Shown: positions 40,192-50,820, numbered from the stretch's first letter. The stretch is 64,000 bases of DNA from Klebsiella oxytoca (GCF_009707385.1 NZ_CP046115.1:2294001-2358000), one strand, 5' to 3'. Notes: generated from the sequence alone by a model not told the origin. Made by a program: numbers and translations.

Positions 40192-41384
40192 CAGATTTCC
40201 CCTCGCGCTTTCAAAATATCGTGTACGGTGAAGATGTCTTTATCGCCGCGGCCGGAGAGGTTAACCACCAGCAGCTGCTCTTTTTGCGGGTTTTCGCGCA
40301 TCATTTTCAGCGCGTGCGCCAGGGCGTGGGAGGACTCCAGCGCCGGGATAATCCCTTCATGGCGAGAAAGCTCTTTAAAGGCATCCAGCGCTTCATCATC
40401 GGTAATTGAGACGTAATCGGCGCGGCCAATGCTGTTTAAATAAGCATGCTGAGGGCCCACTGACGGGAAGTCGAGTCCGGCGGAGATAGAGTAGGACTCC
40501 TCAATTTGCCCCTCGGCGGTCTGCATCATCGGCGATTTCATACCGAAGTAGATACCCACGCGACCGTGCTTCAGCGGCGCGCCGTGTTCGCCAGACTCAA
40601 TCCCGTGACCGGCTGGCTCTACGCCAATCAGGCCAACTGAAGTTTCGTCGATAAAATCGGCGAACATACCGATGGCGTTAGAACCGCCGCCGACGCAGGC
40701 GATAACCGCATCCGGCAGGCGTCCCTCTTTCTCCAGAATCTGGGCCTTGGTTTCTTCGCCAATCATACGCTGGAATTCACGCACGATGGTCGGGAACGGA
40801 TGCGGGCCAGCGGCGGTACCGAGCATATAGTGAGCCTTTTCGTAGCTGCCGGACCAGTCGCGCAGCGCTTCGTTACAGGCATCTTTCAGCGTTGAGGAGC
40901 CGCTATGCACCGGTATCACTTCCGCCCCCATCAGGCGCATCCGAAAGACGTTCGGCGACTGACGTTCGATATCTTTAGCACCCATATAGATACGGCACTT
41001 CAGGCCAAGCAGGGCGCTGGCGAGTGCTGAGGCTACGCCGTGCTGACCGGCGCCGGTTTCGGCGATAATTTCCGTTTTGCCCATACGTTTTGCCAGCAGC
41101 GCCTGACCGAGCACCTGGTTGGTTTTATGCGCGCCGCCGTGCAGCAGGTCTTCACGCTTGAGATACAGCGTGGTGCGGGTACCTTCGGTAAGGTTGCGGC
41201 ATCTGGTCAGCGCCGTCGGGCGACCGGCGTAATTTTTCAGCAGATCGGTAAATTCAGCCTGGAATGCCGGATCTTTTTGCGCGCTAACGAAGGCTTCCTC
41301 CAGCTGGCGCAGGGCGGGCATCAGGATCTGCGGAACGTACATCCCGCCGAATTCGCCAAAATAGGGGTTCAGTAAAGTACTCAT
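40191..41384 (-). CDS. trpB: Tryptophan synthase beta chain
   Basis: PLP enzyme that condenses indole with serine to tryptophan. The 397 residues match E. coli in length. The Schiff-base lysine is in [17 protein letters not shown] (Lys87), the phosphate-cup is [12 protein letters not shown], and the [10 protein letters not shown] loop is present. It lies 9 bp after trpC, with AAGGAGCAAC before the ATG. Confidence 0.98.
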   Translation of the reverse strand: MSTLLNPYFGEFGGMYVPQILMPALRQLEEAFVSAQKDPAFQAEFTDLLKNYAGRPTALTRCRNLTEGTRTTLYLKREDLLHGGAHKTNQVLGQALLAKRMGKTEIIAETGAGQHGVASALASALLGLKCRIYMGAKDIERQSPNVFRMRLMGAEVIPVHSGSSTLKDACNEALRDWSGSYEKAHYMLGTAAGPHPFPTIVREFQRMIGEETKAQILEKEGRLPDAVIACVGGGSNAIGMFADFIDETSVGLIGVEPAGHGIESGEHGAPLKHGRVGIYFGMKSPMMQTAEGQIEESYSISAGLDFPSVGPQHAYLNSIGRADYVSITDDEALDAFKELSRHEGIIPALESSHALAHALKMMRENPQKEQLLVVNLSGRGDKDIFTVHDILKARGEI

Positions 41385-41393
41385 TGTTGCTCC

Positions 41394-42752
41394 TTAATAT
41401 GCGCGCAGCGTTTGAAACACCGAGGCCAGTTTGCTGGCATCTTTAATACCCGGCTGCGACTCTACGCCTGAATTAAAATCGAGTCCGGCACAGCCGCTTT
41501 TGGCGGCTTCCACACAGTTATCGGCGCCGAGGCCGCCTGCCAGCAGGACGTTACGCAGGTCCTGACCTTGCAGCAGGGACCAGTCGAAGCGCTGGCCGGT
41601 ACCGCCCTGGCCGTTATCGAAAACATATTTGTCGACATGGTTCAAATTACGCTGCGGTAATGTTTCGCCAACGCTGAGGGCTTTCCAGATTTGCACGTTG
41701 CCCGGGAGTTCGGCACGCAGGGTATCTATATAAGCCTGGTCTTCGCTGCCGTGCAGCTGGACTGCGGCTAAGTTCAGACTTTCAACGCGGGCGACAACTT
41801 CCGCCACCGGCGCATTGCGGAACACGCCGACGTAGCTCAAAGGGGCGCTTTCAATCACCGTTTGCGCCTGAGCCTCATTCACCGCACGCGGCGAGGTCGG
41901 GACAAAAATCAGGCCGCCGTAGACGGCGCCGGATTCATACGCCGCCCGGGCATCCTGAGGACGGGTCAGGCCGCAGACTTTATTCTCGCCGAGCAGCACG
42001 CGCTTCACGGCGGCGTTCAAATCGGCGTGTTCCATCAGCGCCGAGCCAATCAGAAAGCCATTGGCGAAGTGACTCAGTTCGCGTACTTCGGCATAGGTAT
42101 GGATACCGGACTCGCTGATCACCGTGACGCCATGACCGAGCTTAGGCGCCAGGGTGCGGGTACGGTTGAGGTCAATCGACATATCGCGCAGATCGCGGTT
42201 GTTGATGCCCACTACTTTCGCTTTCAGCGCGATGGCGCGCTCCAGCTCTTCTTCGTTGCTCACTTCGGTCAGCACGCCCATGTTCAGGCTGTGCGCAACG
42301 GCAGAGAGCTGGCGATACTGCTCGTCATCCAGCACCGAAAGCATCAACAGGCATGCGTCGGCCTGATAGTAGCGCGCCAGGTAGATCTGGTAAGGATCGA
42401 TGGTGAAGTCCTTACACAGAATCGGCTGCGGCGCGACCTTGCTGACGATTGGCAGAAAGTCGAAGCTGCCCTGGAAATACTTCTCATCGCACAGCACCGA
42501 GATAGCCGAGGCGTAGTGCTTGTAGACGCCGGCGATGGCCGCCGGGTCAAAATCATCGCGAATCAGGCCCTTTGAAGGAGAGGCCTTTTTGCACTCGAGA
42601 ATAAACGCGGTACGAGTGCCGGCAAGGGCATCATAAAAATTGCGCTGCGTCGGTACCACTTCATTTTGAAAACTGGCTAACGGTTGTTGTTGTTTGCGGG
42701 CTTCTACCCAAATCGCTTTGTCGGCCACGATTTTTGCTAAAACGGTCTGCAT
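41394..42752 (-). CDS. trpC: Bifunctional indole-3-glycerol phosphate synthase/phosphoribosylanthranilate isomerase
   Basis: Fused TrpC-TrpF enzyme of two TIM barrels. The synthase occupies about residues 1-255 (FILECKKASPSKGLIRDDFD; VGINNRDLRDMSIDLNRT) and the isomerase about 256-452 (ENKVCGLTRPQDARAAYESG with the catalytic Cys; LAGGLGADNC). The fusion is the normal enterobacterial arrangement, 452 residues here and in E. coli. It starts 3 bp after trpD. Confidence 0.98.
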   Translation of the reverse strand: MQTVLAKIVADKAIWVEARKQQQPLASFQNEVVPTQRNFYDALAGTRTAFILECKKASPSKGLIRDDFDPAAIAGVYKHYASAISVLCDEKYFQGSFDFLPIVSKVAPQPILCKDFTIDPYQIYLARYYQADACLLMLSVLDDEQYRQLSAVAHSLNMGVLTEVSNEEELERAIALKAKVVGINNRDLRDMSIDLNRTRTLAPKLGHGVTVISESGIHTYAEVRELSHFANGFLIGSALMEHADLNAAVKRVLLGENKVCGLTRPQDARAAYESGAVYGGLIFVPTSPRAVNEAQAQTVIESAPLSYVGVFRNAPVAEVVARVESLNLAAVQLHGSEDQAYIDTLRAELPGNVQIWKALSVGETLPQRNLNHVDKYVFDNGQGGTGQRFDWSLLQGQDLRNVLLAGGLGADNCVEAAKSGCAGLDFNSGVESQPGIKDASKLASVFQTLRAY

Positions 42753-42755
42753 TTT

Positions 42756-44351
42756 TTATCCTCTTGCCGCCAGGGCGGTCACTCTGTCATAGGCCGCTCC
42801 GCTGCGCAGCACATCAATGACCTGCTGCGCGTTGGCCTTCAGATCCTCATGTCCATGTAAACGCATCAACATGGCGACGTTGGCGGCAACGGCGGCTTCG
42901 TGAGCGGCATCACCTTTACCTTGTAGCAAGCGCGTAAGAATGTCACGGTTTTCTTCCGGCGTGCCGCCTGCCAGCTGCTCCTGATGATAAGGCGTCAGGC
43001 CAAAATCGGCGGCGGTCAGCTGGTAGCTCTTGATTTCGCCATTGCTTAATTCCGCGACCACCGTCGGCGCGTGCAGCGACACTTCATCCATCCCGCCGCT
43101 ATGGACCACCGCGGCGCGCTGGTAGCCCAGCACGCGCAGGGTTTCCGCAATCGGCAGGACCAGTTCCGGGCTGTAGACGCCAATCAGCGCCAGCGGCGGA
43201 TGCGCCGGGTTGATCAGCGGCCCGAGCACGTTGAACAGGGTACGGGTTTTAAGCTGCTGGCGTACCGGCATGGCGTGACGGAAACCGGTGTGGTACTTCG
43301 GCGCAAACAGGAAGCATACGCCCAGTTCATCCAGCGCCTGGCGAGATTTATCGGCATTCATATCCAGATTGATACCGAATGCTGCCAGCAGGTCGGAAGA
43401 ACCGGACTTGCTCGACACGCTGCGGTTGCCGTGTTTGGCGACCTTCAGGCCGCAGGCGGCGGCAACAAAGGCGCTGGCGGTCGAAATATTGATACTGTTG
43501 CTGCCGTCGCCGCCGGTACCTACGATGTCGGCAAACAGATAGTCCGGGCGCGGGAACGGCGCGGCGTTTTCCAGCAGTGCGGTAGCGGCGCCGGCGATTT
43601 CCTGTGGATGCTCGCCGCGCACCTTCATGCTCACCAGCGCGGCGGCCAGCTGCTCAGGCTTCACTTCACCACGCACGACCGCCGAGAACAGCTGGTGGCT
43701 CTCCTGCTGGCTCAGGGTTTCTGCCTGATACAGTTTTTCCAGAATCGGCTGCAGGGTATTGGTCTGTTCCAGCTTCTGCAGCGCCCAGGCCAGCGTTTGC
43801 TCAAGCAGACGCGCGCCCTGGGTGGTCAGAATTGATTCCGGATGGAACTGGAAGCCGCAGACGCGATCCGCGTCGTGACGTACCGCCATGACCATGCCGT
43901 TAAAGTGGGCGTTGATGGTTAATCCCGCCGGAATGTTGCTGCCCACCAGCGAGTGGTAGCGGGCGACCGGCAGCGGATTGCTCAGCCCGGAAAACATAGC
44001 CTGGCCGTCGTGTTCAATGCTTGAAGCCTTACCGTGGAGGATTTCCCCGGCCTGGCCGACATAGCCGCCGTAGGCTTCAACAATTGCCTGGTGGCCAAGG
44101 CAGATACCGATAATCGGCAGCTTGCCGCGCATGCGGGTCAGCAGCTCCGGCATACAGCCAGCTTCGCTCGGGGTTCCCGGCCCCGGCGAGAGCATCAGTA
44201 CCGGATTTTTCATGGTGCCGATGCGCTCAATCAGCGCCTGCGCCGGGACGGAGTTGCGGTAAATCACCACGTTATGGCCGTTCGAACGCAGCTGGTCTGC
44301 CAGGTTATAGGTAAAAGAGTCGATATTATCGAGCAGCAGAATGTCGGCCAT
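42756..44351 (-). CDS. trpD: Bifunctional anthranilate synthase glutamine amidotransferase/anthranilate phosphoribosyltransferase
   Basis: Fused TrpG-TrpD, 531 residues. The N-terminal class I glutaminase has the nucleophile in [11 protein letters not shown] (Cys near 84) and the His-Glu pair in FQFHPESIL. The C-terminal transferase has [14 protein letters not shown] and [17 protein letters not shown]. It supplies ammonia to TrpE and transfers PRPP to anthranilate. The ATG overlaps the trpE stop by one base (TAATG), as in E. coli. Confidence 0.98.
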   Translation of the reverse strand: MADILLLDNIDSFTYNLADQLRSNGHNVVIYRNSVPAQALIERIGTMKNPVLMLSPGPGTPSEAGCMPELLTRMRGKLPIIGICLGHQAIVEAYGGYVGQAGEILHGKASSIEHDGQAMFSGLSNPLPVARYHSLVGSNIPAGLTINAHFNGMVMAVRHDADRVCGFQFHPESILTTQGARLLEQTLAWALQKLEQTNTLQPILEKLYQAETLSQQESHQLFSAVVRGEVKPEQLAAALVSMKVRGEHPQEIAGAATALLENAAPFPRPDYLFADIVGTGGDGSNSINISTASAFVAAACGLKVAKHGNRSVSSKSGSSDLLAAFGINLDMNADKSRQALDELGVCFLFAPKYHTGFRHAMPVRQQLKTRTLFNVLGPLINPAHPPLALIGVYSPELVLPIAETLRVLGYQRAAVVHSGGMDEVSLHAPTVVAELSNGEIKSYQLTAADFGLTPYHQEQLAGGTPEENRDILTRLLQGKGDAAHEAAVAANVAMLMRLHGHEDLKANAQQVIDVLRSGAAYDRVTALAARG

Positions 44352-45913
44352 TAGAAAGTCTCCTTCGCGTGGTGGGCCTGAGCGATAGCGCGCAGCACCG
44401 CGCGAGCTTTATTACGGGTTTCATCGGCTTCTGATTGGGGAACGGAATCAAGCACGATACCGGCCCCGGCCTGAACCGTAGCGATTCCATCCTGTACGTA
44501 GGCAGAACGAATCACGATGCAGGTATCGAGGTCGCCGTGGGCGGTAAAGTAGCCCACCGCGCCGCCGTAGCTGCCGCGGCGTTTGCCTTCAGCGGCCGCG
44601 ATAAGCTGCATGGCGCGTACTTTCGGAGCACCGCTGAGGGTGCCCATGTTCATACAGGCGCGATAGGCATGCAGAACGTCGAGATCGCTGCGCAGCTCGC
44701 CAACCACGCGGGAGACGAGGTGCATCACGAAAGAGTAACGGTCGACTTTGGTCAGGTCGGCGACGTAGCGGCTACCGGGAGTACAGATGCGCGCAAGGTC
44801 GTTACGCGCCAGGTCAACCAGCATCAGATGTTCGGAAAGCTCTTTATGGTCGGTGCGCATCTCCAGTTCGATACGGCTGTCGAGATCGCGATCCAGCGAA
44901 CCATCGGCGCGGCGGCCGCGCGGACGGGTACCGGCGATCGGGTAGATTTCAATCTGGCGATTGGTGGCATCGTACTTGAGAGAGCTCTCCGGCGACGCGC
45001 CGAACAGGGTAAAGTCGTTATCCTGCATAAAGAACATATACGGGCTCGGATTGCTCTTCTTCAGCACATCATAAGCAGCCAGCGGCGACGGGCAGGGCAG
45101 CGAGAAGCGGCGCGAAGGTACGACCTGGAAGATCTCTCCCGCCCGGATAGCGCGCTGCATTTTACGTACCACGGCACCGTACTCTTCGTCGCTTTGATCG
45201 CAATCGCAGCGCATCTCGGCCACCGTGGTTACCGGAAGCGGCGCCGGCGGTTCGTTCAGCTGCTGACGGAGCTGAGCAAGACGCTGTAAGAGACGCTGTT
45301 TTTCGCTTTCCAGCGGGGTGAACAGGCTCGCCTGGATGCGGGTGTTTTTGGTCTGATGGTCAATAACCAGCAGCGTTTCCGCGAGATAAAAGCAGTAATC
45401 CGGGCAGGCAGTATCGCTTTCCAGCGGCGGCAGATCTTCAAAACCGGCAACCAGGTCATAGGCAAACAGGCCACCGAAGAACATCGCTTCGCGCTCATCC
45501 TGCGGAACGGTAATCAGCTCCTGCAGCAGGCGGAATGCGTCAAATACCGATAACGAACACAGGCGGGCGTCTTCATCTAACAGCGAGCTGACCGGCGGGA
45601 AGGTTAAGACCCGGCTATCAGGCTGACGCTGATTATTAATGCCTGAAGGTAAAGCGCTATCCAGCAGATCCAGCAGCGCCGTACCGTTGGCCGAAAATGA
45701 CTGAATAGTGACGGTGTCACCTAACGCGGTAATGCGCAGCGCGCTATCAACCAGCAGCAGGCTCTTTAAATCATCCTTACTGTCGATATCAGCGGATTCC
45801 AGCAGCAGGGTGGCCGGACGCGCGCCGCAGAGCTGGTGGAATAACGCCGTGGGGTTTTCCCGATAGATGGCGTCGCTGGTGAGAAGCTCGAGTGCCGGTT
45901 TTGATGTTTGCAT
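44351..45913 (-). CDS. trpE: Anthranilate synthase component I
   Basis: Chorismate-using, feedback-inhibited large subunit of anthranilate synthase. The start is the ATG at 45913 ([20 protein letters not shown]), giving 520 residues; the longer open frame runs back through the attenuator. The tryptophan-binding [16 protein letters not shown] is near the N-terminus and the catalytic chorismate-binding blocks [20 protein letters not shown] and [17 protein letters not shown] are intact. First structural gene of trpEDCBA. Confidence 0.98.
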   Translation of the reverse strand: MQTSKPALELLTSDAIYRENPTALFHQLCGARPATLLLESADIDSKDDLKSLLLVDSALRITALGDTVTIQSFSANGTALLDLLDSALPSGINNQRQPDSRVLTFPPVSSLLDEDARLCSLSVFDAFRLLQELITVPQDEREAMFFGGLFAYDLVAGFEDLPPLESDTACPDYCFYLAETLLVIDHQTKNTRIQASLFTPLESEKQRLLQRLAQLRQQLNEPPAPLPVTTVAEMRCDCDQSDEEYGAVVRKMQRAIRAGEIFQVVPSRRFSLPCPSPLAAYDVLKKSNPSPYMFFMQDNDFTLFGASPESSLKYDATNRQIEIYPIAGTRPRGRRADGSLDRDLDSRIELEMRTDHKELSEHLMLVDLARNDLARICTPGSRYVADLTKVDRYSFVMHLVSRVVGELRSDLDVLHAYRACMNMGTLSGAPKVRAMQLIAAAEGKRRGSYGGAVGYFTAHGDLDTCIVIRSAYVQDGIATVQAGAGIVLDSVPQSEADETRNKARAVLRAIAQAHHAKETF

Positions 45914-45950
45914 TATTGTTCTCGCCTGTTCGGTATAATAATTTGTCCAA

Positions 45951-45974
45951 TAAAAAGCCCGCTCATTGGCGGGC
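45951..45974 (-). terminator. trp attenuator terminator
   Basis: On the minus strand GCCCGC/GCGGGC with a six-base loop is followed by TTTTTATT, about 40 bp before trpE and 32 bp after the leader peptide stop. This is the attenuator 3:4 hairpin. Confidence 0.92.
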
Positions 45975-46005
45975 CGGGTATCTGTATGCTGAGTGCAAAA
46001 CGCGA

Positions 46006-46068
46006 TCACGCCGCCCGATAACAGGAGGTGCGCCACCAGCCGTGCAGAGTGATAAATTGCGTTTTCAT
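46006..46068 (-). CDS. trpL: trp operon leader peptide
   Basis: A 20-residue leader peptide, MKTQFITLHGWWRTSCYRAA, with tandem Trp codons at positions 11 and 12. Ribosome stalling at the two Trp codons under tryptophan shortage favours the antiterminator over the terminator at 45951-45974. The core HGWWRTS matches enterobacterial TrpL; the tail is longer than the 14 residues of E. coli. Confidence 0.93.
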   Translation of the reverse strand: MKTQFITLHGWWRTSCYRAA

Positions 46069-46094
46069 CGTTGATACCCCTTCATGTGAACTTG

Positions 46095-46129
46095 CGTACT
46101 AGTTAACTAGTTCGAGAGATTAAAGTCAA
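46095..46129 (-). promoter_or_regulatory. trp promoter and TrpR operator
   Basis: On the minus strand TTGACT (46129-46124), a 17-bp spacer and TTAACT (46106-46101) form the promoter. The operator CGAACTAGTTAACTAGTACG (46114-46095) covers the -10 and is identical to the E. coli trp operator. TrpR repression is expected. Confidence 0.95.
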
Positions 46130-46272
46130 CCCCTGTTTGCAGATTTTCTCTATCAGTCGGTATGATGATGCGCTTATTAATATCCTTAATCCCTTAAGCT
46201 GCAGAACTACAGTTAATCTGCCTGTGACTTAAAAGTATGACGGGTACAGGTTCATGTCCAGCAGGAGTCATC

Positions 46273-47142
46273 TTGAGCAATACCAATTACGCAGTGATTT
46301 ACGACCTGCACAGCCATACCATCGCCTCTGACGGGCGACTGACTCCAGAAGAACTTGTCCATCGCGCTCACCAGATGCGCGTCGGTACCCTGGCGATAAC
46401 CGACCATGATACCGTGGCGGCAATCCCTGCCGCCCGGGCGGAAATCGAGCGAGCCGCTTTACCGTTGACGCTGATTACCGGGGTGGAAATTTCCACGCTG
46501 TGGGAAAACCACGAAATTCACATAGTCGGGCTGAATATCGATATTGCCCATCCGGCGATGACCACGCTGCTTGATGAACAGAAAGCGCGTCGCCAGGCGC
46601 GAGGTCAGCAGATTGCCGAGCGGCTGGAAAAAGCGCGCATCCCGGGCGCCTGGGAAGGGGCGCTGAAGCTGGCGGACGGCGGTGCGGTGACGCGCGGTCA
46701 TTTTGCCCGTTTTCTGGTGGAAGCCGGCTACGCAACCAACATGGCAGACGTCTTTAAGAAATATCTCGCGCGAGGGAAAACAGGTTATGTTCCGCCCCAG
46801 TGGTGTACAATAAAACAAGCAATTGATGTCATTCATCATTCTGGCGGTAAAGCGGTTATTGCCCACCCCGGGCGCTATGACCTCTCGGCGAAGTGGTTGA
46901 AACGACTATTGGCCCACTTTAGCGAACAGGGCGGCGATGCGATGGAGGTGGCGCAGTGTCAGCAGGCGCCGCACGAGCGGGCTCAGCTTGCCGCCTACGC
47001 AATACAGTACGGCCTTCACGCTTCGCAGGGGTCTGATTTTCATCAGCCTTGTCCATGGATCGAACTGGGCCGCAAACTTTGGCTACCCGCTGGTGTAGAA
47101 GGGATCTGGCGCAGTTGGGAAGTGGCTGTAGAACAAAATTGA
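46273..47142 (+). CDS. rnm: RNase AM / PHP-domain phosphoesterase Rnm (YciV, TrpH)
   Basis: PHP-family metal-dependent 5'-3' exonuclease that in E. coli matures 5' ends of rRNAs and degrades short oligonucleotides and 3',5'-bisphosphates. The metal motifs are YDLHSHTIASDGRL, ITDHDT, GVEIST and ASQGSDFHQPCPW. The start is TTG at 46273, set by AGGAG six bases upstream and by alignment with the E. coli N-terminus; the ATG at 46237 has no ribosome site. Length 289. It is divergent from trp and begins rnm-yciO-yciQ. Confidence 0.93.
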   Translation: MSNTNYAVIYDLHSHTIASDGRLTPEELVHRAHQMRVGTLAITDHDTVAAIPAARAEIERAALPLTLITGVEISTLWENHEIHIVGLNIDIAHPAMTTLLDEQKARRQARGQQIAERLEKARIPGAWEGALKLADGGAVTRGHFARFLVEAGYATNMADVFKKYLARGKTGYVPPQWCTIKQAIDVIHHSGGKAVIAHPGRYDLSAKWLKRLLAHFSEQGGDAMEVAQCQQAPHERAQLAAYAIQYGLHASQGSDFHQPCPWIELGRKLWLPAGVEGIWRSWEVAVEQN

Positions 47143-47151
47143 GAGGGAAGT

Positions 47152-47772
47152 ATGAGCCAGTTTTTTTATATCCATCCGGAAAACCCGCAGGCGCGGTTGA
47201 TTAACCAGGCGGTGGACATTGTGCGTAAAGGCGGGGTTATCGTCTATCCGACGGATTCCGGCTACGCCTTAGGCTGCAAAATTGAAGATAAAGGTGCGAT
47301 GGAGCGGATTTGCCGGATTCGTAATCTGCCAAACGGCCACAACTTTACGCTGATGTGCCGCGACCTTTCCGAACTGTCGACCTATTCATTCGTCGATAAC
47401 GTGGCCTTTCGTCTGATCAAAAACAACACGCCGGGCAACTACACCTTTATCCTTAAAGGAACCAAAGAGGTACCGCGTCGCTTGTTGCAGGATAAGCGTA
47501 AGACCATCGGGATGCGCGTGCCGTCAAACCCGATTGCGCAGATGCTGCTGGAAGCCTTGGGCGAGCCGATGCTGTCGACGTCGCTGATGCTGCCGGGAAG
47601 CGATTTTACCGAATCGGACCCGGAAGAGATCAAAGATCGCCTGGAGAAGCAGGTGGACCTGATTATTCACGGCGGCTATCTGGGCCAGCAGCCGACGACG
47701 GTTATCGATCTCACCGAAGATACCCCGGTTGTGGTTCGTGAAGGTGTTGGTGATGTGAAGCCGTTCCTGTAA
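47152..47772 (+). CDS. yciO: L-threonylcarbamoyladenylate synthase-type protein YciO
   Basis: YrdC/Sua5-domain protein, 206 residues as in E. coli. The nucleotide-binding features are GGVIVYPTDSGYALGCK, the KxR-like RICRIRNLPNGHNFTLM and IGMRVPSNPIAQMLLEALGE. Despite the fold, YciO has been reported to support tRNA t6A synthesis only weakly, so its main role is unsettled. It starts 9 bp after rnm with GAGGGAAG. Confidence 0.94.
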   Translation: MSQFFYIHPENPQARLINQAVDIVRKGGVIVYPTDSGYALGCKIEDKGAMERICRIRNLPNGHNFTLMCRDLSELSTYSFVDNVAFRLIKNNTPGNYTFILKGTKEVPRRLLQDKRKTIGMRVPSNPIAQMLLEALGEPMLSTSLMLPGSDFTESDPEEIKDRLEKQVDLIIHGGYLGQQPTTVIDLTEDTPVVVREGVGDVKPFL

Positions 47773-47803
47773 TTACTGATGTTATTCCACGGAAGGAATA
47801 GTT

Positions 47804-49699
47804 ATGAGATGGACATGGATCTGTCGATTTTTTCTTTTGCTGTGGCTGTTCAGCGTTCCGTTCAGCCATGCGCGTTCTGACCATTTATCCCCTGCAGAAG
47901 AAGCGATTGCGCTGTTTGACGTTCAGGCCTTCATGCGTCCTGACGGGGTGCTGGATGTGCAAGAAAACATTCACTTCCAGGCGCGCAACAGGCAGATTAA
48001 ACACGGTTTTTTTCGCGATCTTCCGCGCATGTGGCTGCGGCCAGATGGTAACGCGGCCCTGTTGACGTATCATGTTATTGGCGTGACCCGTGACGGAAAA
48101 CCTGAACCCTGGCATCTGCTCTGGCGCAGGGGGACCATGAGAATCGTCGTAGGCGATGAACAGACACTTCTGCCGGAAGGCGATTATCGCTACCAGGTGC
48201 ACTATCAGGTCAGCAACGCGTTTATCCGCGATGGCGATGATGACGTGCTTATCTGGAACGTCACCGGTGATAGCTGGTCGTTCAAAATATACCAGGTTCG
48301 CTTCGCCCTGCAGCTGGTGGAGGCTCAAGGAGATCCGTTTAAGCATATCGACTTTTTTACCGGCGATTATGGCGAAAGGTTAAAAAATGGTCACCTTCTG
48401 CCGGACGGGCGCATTGAGTCCCGCGAACCCTTCTACCAGCAGGATTTTACCGTACTCTATCGCTGGTCTCGGGCGCTGTTGCCTGATGCCGCAGAGCCTC
48501 AGGCGACTCATCTTCTCCCGCATCTTTTTATCCCCACGCGATTGTCGTTGATCGTCTGGATCCCCTGCGGGCTGATGGCGGGTTATTTCTTGTTTTTATG
48601 GCTACGCAGGCCGCGCTTTACCCCGGTTGACGTGCCGGTGCTGACGTCAATGTCCACGGAGTTTTCACCCGGCTATCTGCGTATGGCGGCGAAGCAGACC
48701 TACGACGATAAAGGTTTTTGCGCCGATGTGACCCACCTGATTGTGAAAGGGCGGGTGGCGCTGGAGAGCATGCCGGGTGACAAAACGCAGCAATGTCTGG
48801 TGAGGGTTCATTCGGGGGCGAGCAGAAAAAGCGATATACCGACCCGGGAAGAGCAACTCTTGATGGATCTGTTGTTCCGCAAGGGCGATAAGGTGGTACT
48901 TAAGGGGCGCTACAATAGAACGCTGCGTAAAGCTTTTACGCGGATGGAGAAACACTATCGTCAGCAGCATAAGGGCGCGGGGTATCGGCCTTTGAGCTTC
49001 GTGTTGTTTGGGATTGTGGCGATGTTTGCGACCCAGGCTCTGGCTAATGCGCAGAGTCTGGGCTGGACGGCCAGAACCTTAACTGCGGATTGGTTTGTGG
49101 GCCTTTTCTTCGTTCTTCCGCTTCTCTTTAGCGGCGTGAGCCTGGTGGTTGACGGCGATCTCGGCAAACCGATTCGCAAGAGTTTACTGGCGACGTTGTT
49201 CTTTCCGCTTATCGGTGGTGGCCTGATTTTTCTGTTTCTATGGGCAAATATGGGTTTTTCGCTCTTTCAATGGTATATGCCCGCCGGATACTTCAGCGCA
49301 TGGTGCCTGACCGGTTATATCACCGCGCTGGGCTTTTGCTTCCTTCCACAGCTTACGCAATCAGGCCAGCAGCGCTTAGCCCAGGCCAGGGGGATAATCC
49401 ACTATCTGGAACGTCTGGAGGCAGCGACGCACAGCGGACAACGGCGCAAAGGTGAATCCCGTTACCTGGATATTTCATTGCTTAGCTGGGCGGTAGCCGC
49501 AGGGTTGGGTAAGGAGTGGGCCAATCGCCTGGCTCCATCCCTGGCGGCAGCGATTAAGGCGCCGGAAATAGCCAGATCCGGGGTGTTATTGTCCTTGCAG
49601 GCGCATTTGAGCATCGGGGCCTCCAGCGCTTCTGGTTTCGGCAGCGGCGGGGGATTTTCAGGCGGCGGTGCCGGAGGTGGCGGCGGAGGCGGATGGTGA
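47804..49699 (+). CDS. yciQ: DUF2207 membrane protein YciQ with glycine-rich tail
   Basis: A 631-residue exported membrane protein. Signal peptide at residues 1-24 (ending SHA), DUF2207 domain to about 230 (FQARNRQIKHGFFRDLPRMW), a membrane segment near IVWIPCGLMAGYFLFLWL, a cytosolic part, three or four further segments, and a Gly-rich end GGGGGGGW. Function unknown. It is a paralogue of the LemA-linked gene at 13.6 kb in this window; that one has a Ser-rich linker before the glycines. It is read with rnm and yciO. Confidence 0.93.
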   Translation: MRWTWICRFFLLLWLFSVPFSHARSDHLSPAEEAIALFDVQAFMRPDGVLDVQENIHFQARNRQIKHGFFRDLPRMWLRPDGNAALLTYHVIGVTRDGKPEPWHLLWRRGTMRIVVGDEQTLLPEGDYRYQVHYQVSNAFIRDGDDDVLIWNVTGDSWSFKIYQVRFALQLVEAQGDPFKHIDFFTGDYGERLKNGHLLPDGRIESREPFYQQDFTVLYRWSRALLPDAAEPQATHLLPHLFIPTRLSLIVWIPCGLMAGYFLFLWLRRPRFTPVDVPVLTSMSTEFSPGYLRMAAKQTYDDKGFCADVTHLIVKGRVALESMPGDKTQQCLVRVHSGASRKSDIPTREEQLLMDLLFRKGDKVVLKGRYNRTLRKAFTRMEKHYRQQHKGAGYRPLSFVLFGIVAMFATQALANAQSLGWTARTLTADWFVGLFFVLPLLFSGVSLVVDGDLGKPIRKSLLATLFFPLIGGGLIFLFLWANMGFSLFQWYMPAGYFSAWCLTGYITALGFCFLPQLTQSGQQRLAQARGIIHYLERLEAATHSGQRRKGESRYLDISLLSWAVAAGLGKEWANRLAPSLAAAIKAPEIARSGVLLSLQAHLSIGASSASGFGSGGGFSGGGAGGGGGGGW

Positions 49700-49782
49700 G
49701 TTGTGCTATGCTCATCACAGCAAAGAAGCATTCATCTTAAAGTTCGTGTACCATGTTCGCCCACGCGAGAAGGCGTATTGCT

Positions 49783-49876
49783 GATGTGCCGCTTATTGCG
49801 GTACATCAAGTTACACGTTTTAATGCAAAACTATGTACAGAACAGGGTGTTAGGTTTTTTCTTTCTCGGCCCTGTT
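49783..49876 (+). other. Structured rluB leader with two hairpins
   Basis: GATGTGCCGC/GCGGTACATC (49783-49792 with 49798-49807, one G-T pair, five-base loop) is followed by a second element, AACAGGG/CCCTGTT (49841-49847 with 49870-49876), that ends in TTTTT. The second looks like a weak terminator about 50 bp upstream of rluB. It may be a yciQ terminator or a leader that attenuates rluB. Confidence 0.5.
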
Positions 49877-49925
49877 TTTCGAAGTATACCAGACGCCTGG
49901 GAAGGCGACACCTTAAGGAAGCTCA

Positions 49926-50810
49926 ATGAGCGAGAAATTACAAAAAGTGCTGGCCCGCGCTGGCCACGGCTCCCGCCGTGAAATTGAAGCCAAAATCGAA
50001 GCTGGCCGCGTCAGCGTAGATGGCAAAATCGCCACCCTTGGCGATCGCGTTGAAGTGGTCCCCGGTTTAAAAATTCGCATCGACGGTCACCTTGTCTCAG
50101 TGAAAGAGTCTGCGGAACAGATTTGTCGCGTGCTGGCCTACTACAAGCCGGAAGGCGAACTCTGTACCCGTAACGATCCGGAAGGGCGTCCAACGGTATT
50201 CGATCGTCTGCCAAAGCTGCGCGGCGCGCGCTGGATTGCCGTCGGTCGTCTTGATGTCAATACCTGTGGATTGCTGCTGTTCACTACCGACGGCGAACTG
50301 GCTAACCGCCTGATGCACCCGAGCCGCGAAGTAGAGCGTGAATATGCGGTGCGCGTATTTGGCCAGATAGATGATGACAAGCTGCGTCAGCTGTCTCGCG
50401 GCGTACAGCTGGAAGATGGCCCGGCGGCGTTTAAAACCATTAAGTTCACCGGTGGTGAAGGTATCAACCAGTGGTACAACGTCACGCTGACCGAAGGCCG
50501 CAACCGCGAGGTTCGCCGCCTGTGGGAAGCCGTTGGCGTGCAGGTCAGCCGCCTGATCCGCGTGCGCTATGGCGATATTCTGCTGCCGAAAGGCCTGCCT
50601 CGCGGCGGCTATACCGAGCTGGACCTGGCGCAAACGAACTACCTGCGTGAGCTGGTAGAGCTGACGCCGGAAACCACCTCTAAGGTTGCGGTCGAAAAAG
50701 ATCGTCGTCGCATGAAAGCGAATCAGATTCGCCGTGCGGTTAAGCGCCATAGCCAGGTGAGCAATAATAATAACCGTCGTTCCAGCAGCCGTAATAACGG
50801 CAACGGTTAA
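49926..50810 (+). CDS. rluB: 23S rRNA pseudouridine(2605) synthase
   Basis: RsuA-family pseudouridine synthase that modifies U2605 of 23S rRNA. The 294 residues contain an N-terminal S4 RNA-binding domain ([20 protein letters not shown]), the catalytic Asp110 in [15 protein letters not shown], and a basic Asn/Arg/Ser-rich tail ([15 protein letters not shown]) of the kind seen in E. coli RluB. It starts with ATG after AAGGAAG and is followed by a stem-loop. Confidence 0.96.
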   Translation: MSEKLQKVLARAGHGSRREIEAKIEAGRVSVDGKIATLGDRVEVVPGLKIRIDGHLVSVKESAEQICRVLAYYKPEGELCTRNDPEGRPTVFDRLPKLRGARWIAVGRLDVNTCGLLLFTTDGELANRLMHPSREVEREYAVRVFGQIDDDKLRQLSRGVQLEDGPAAFKTIKFTGGEGINQWYNVTLTEGRNREVRRLWEAVGVQVSRLIRVRYGDILLPKGLPRGGYTELDLAQTNYLRELVELTPETTSKVAVEKDRRRMKANQIRRAVKRHSQVSNNNNRRSSSRNNGNG

Positions 50811-50820
50811 TACTTTCAGT

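Noticed and set aside
45914..46036. Upstream extension of trpE to a 561-codon frame.
   Set aside because: It would read through the attenuator and the leader peptide; the conserved start is the ATG at 45913.
46237..46272. ATG at 46237 as start of rnm.
   Set aside because: There is no ribosome site there, while the TTG at 46273 has AGGAG at good spacing and matches the conserved N-terminus.
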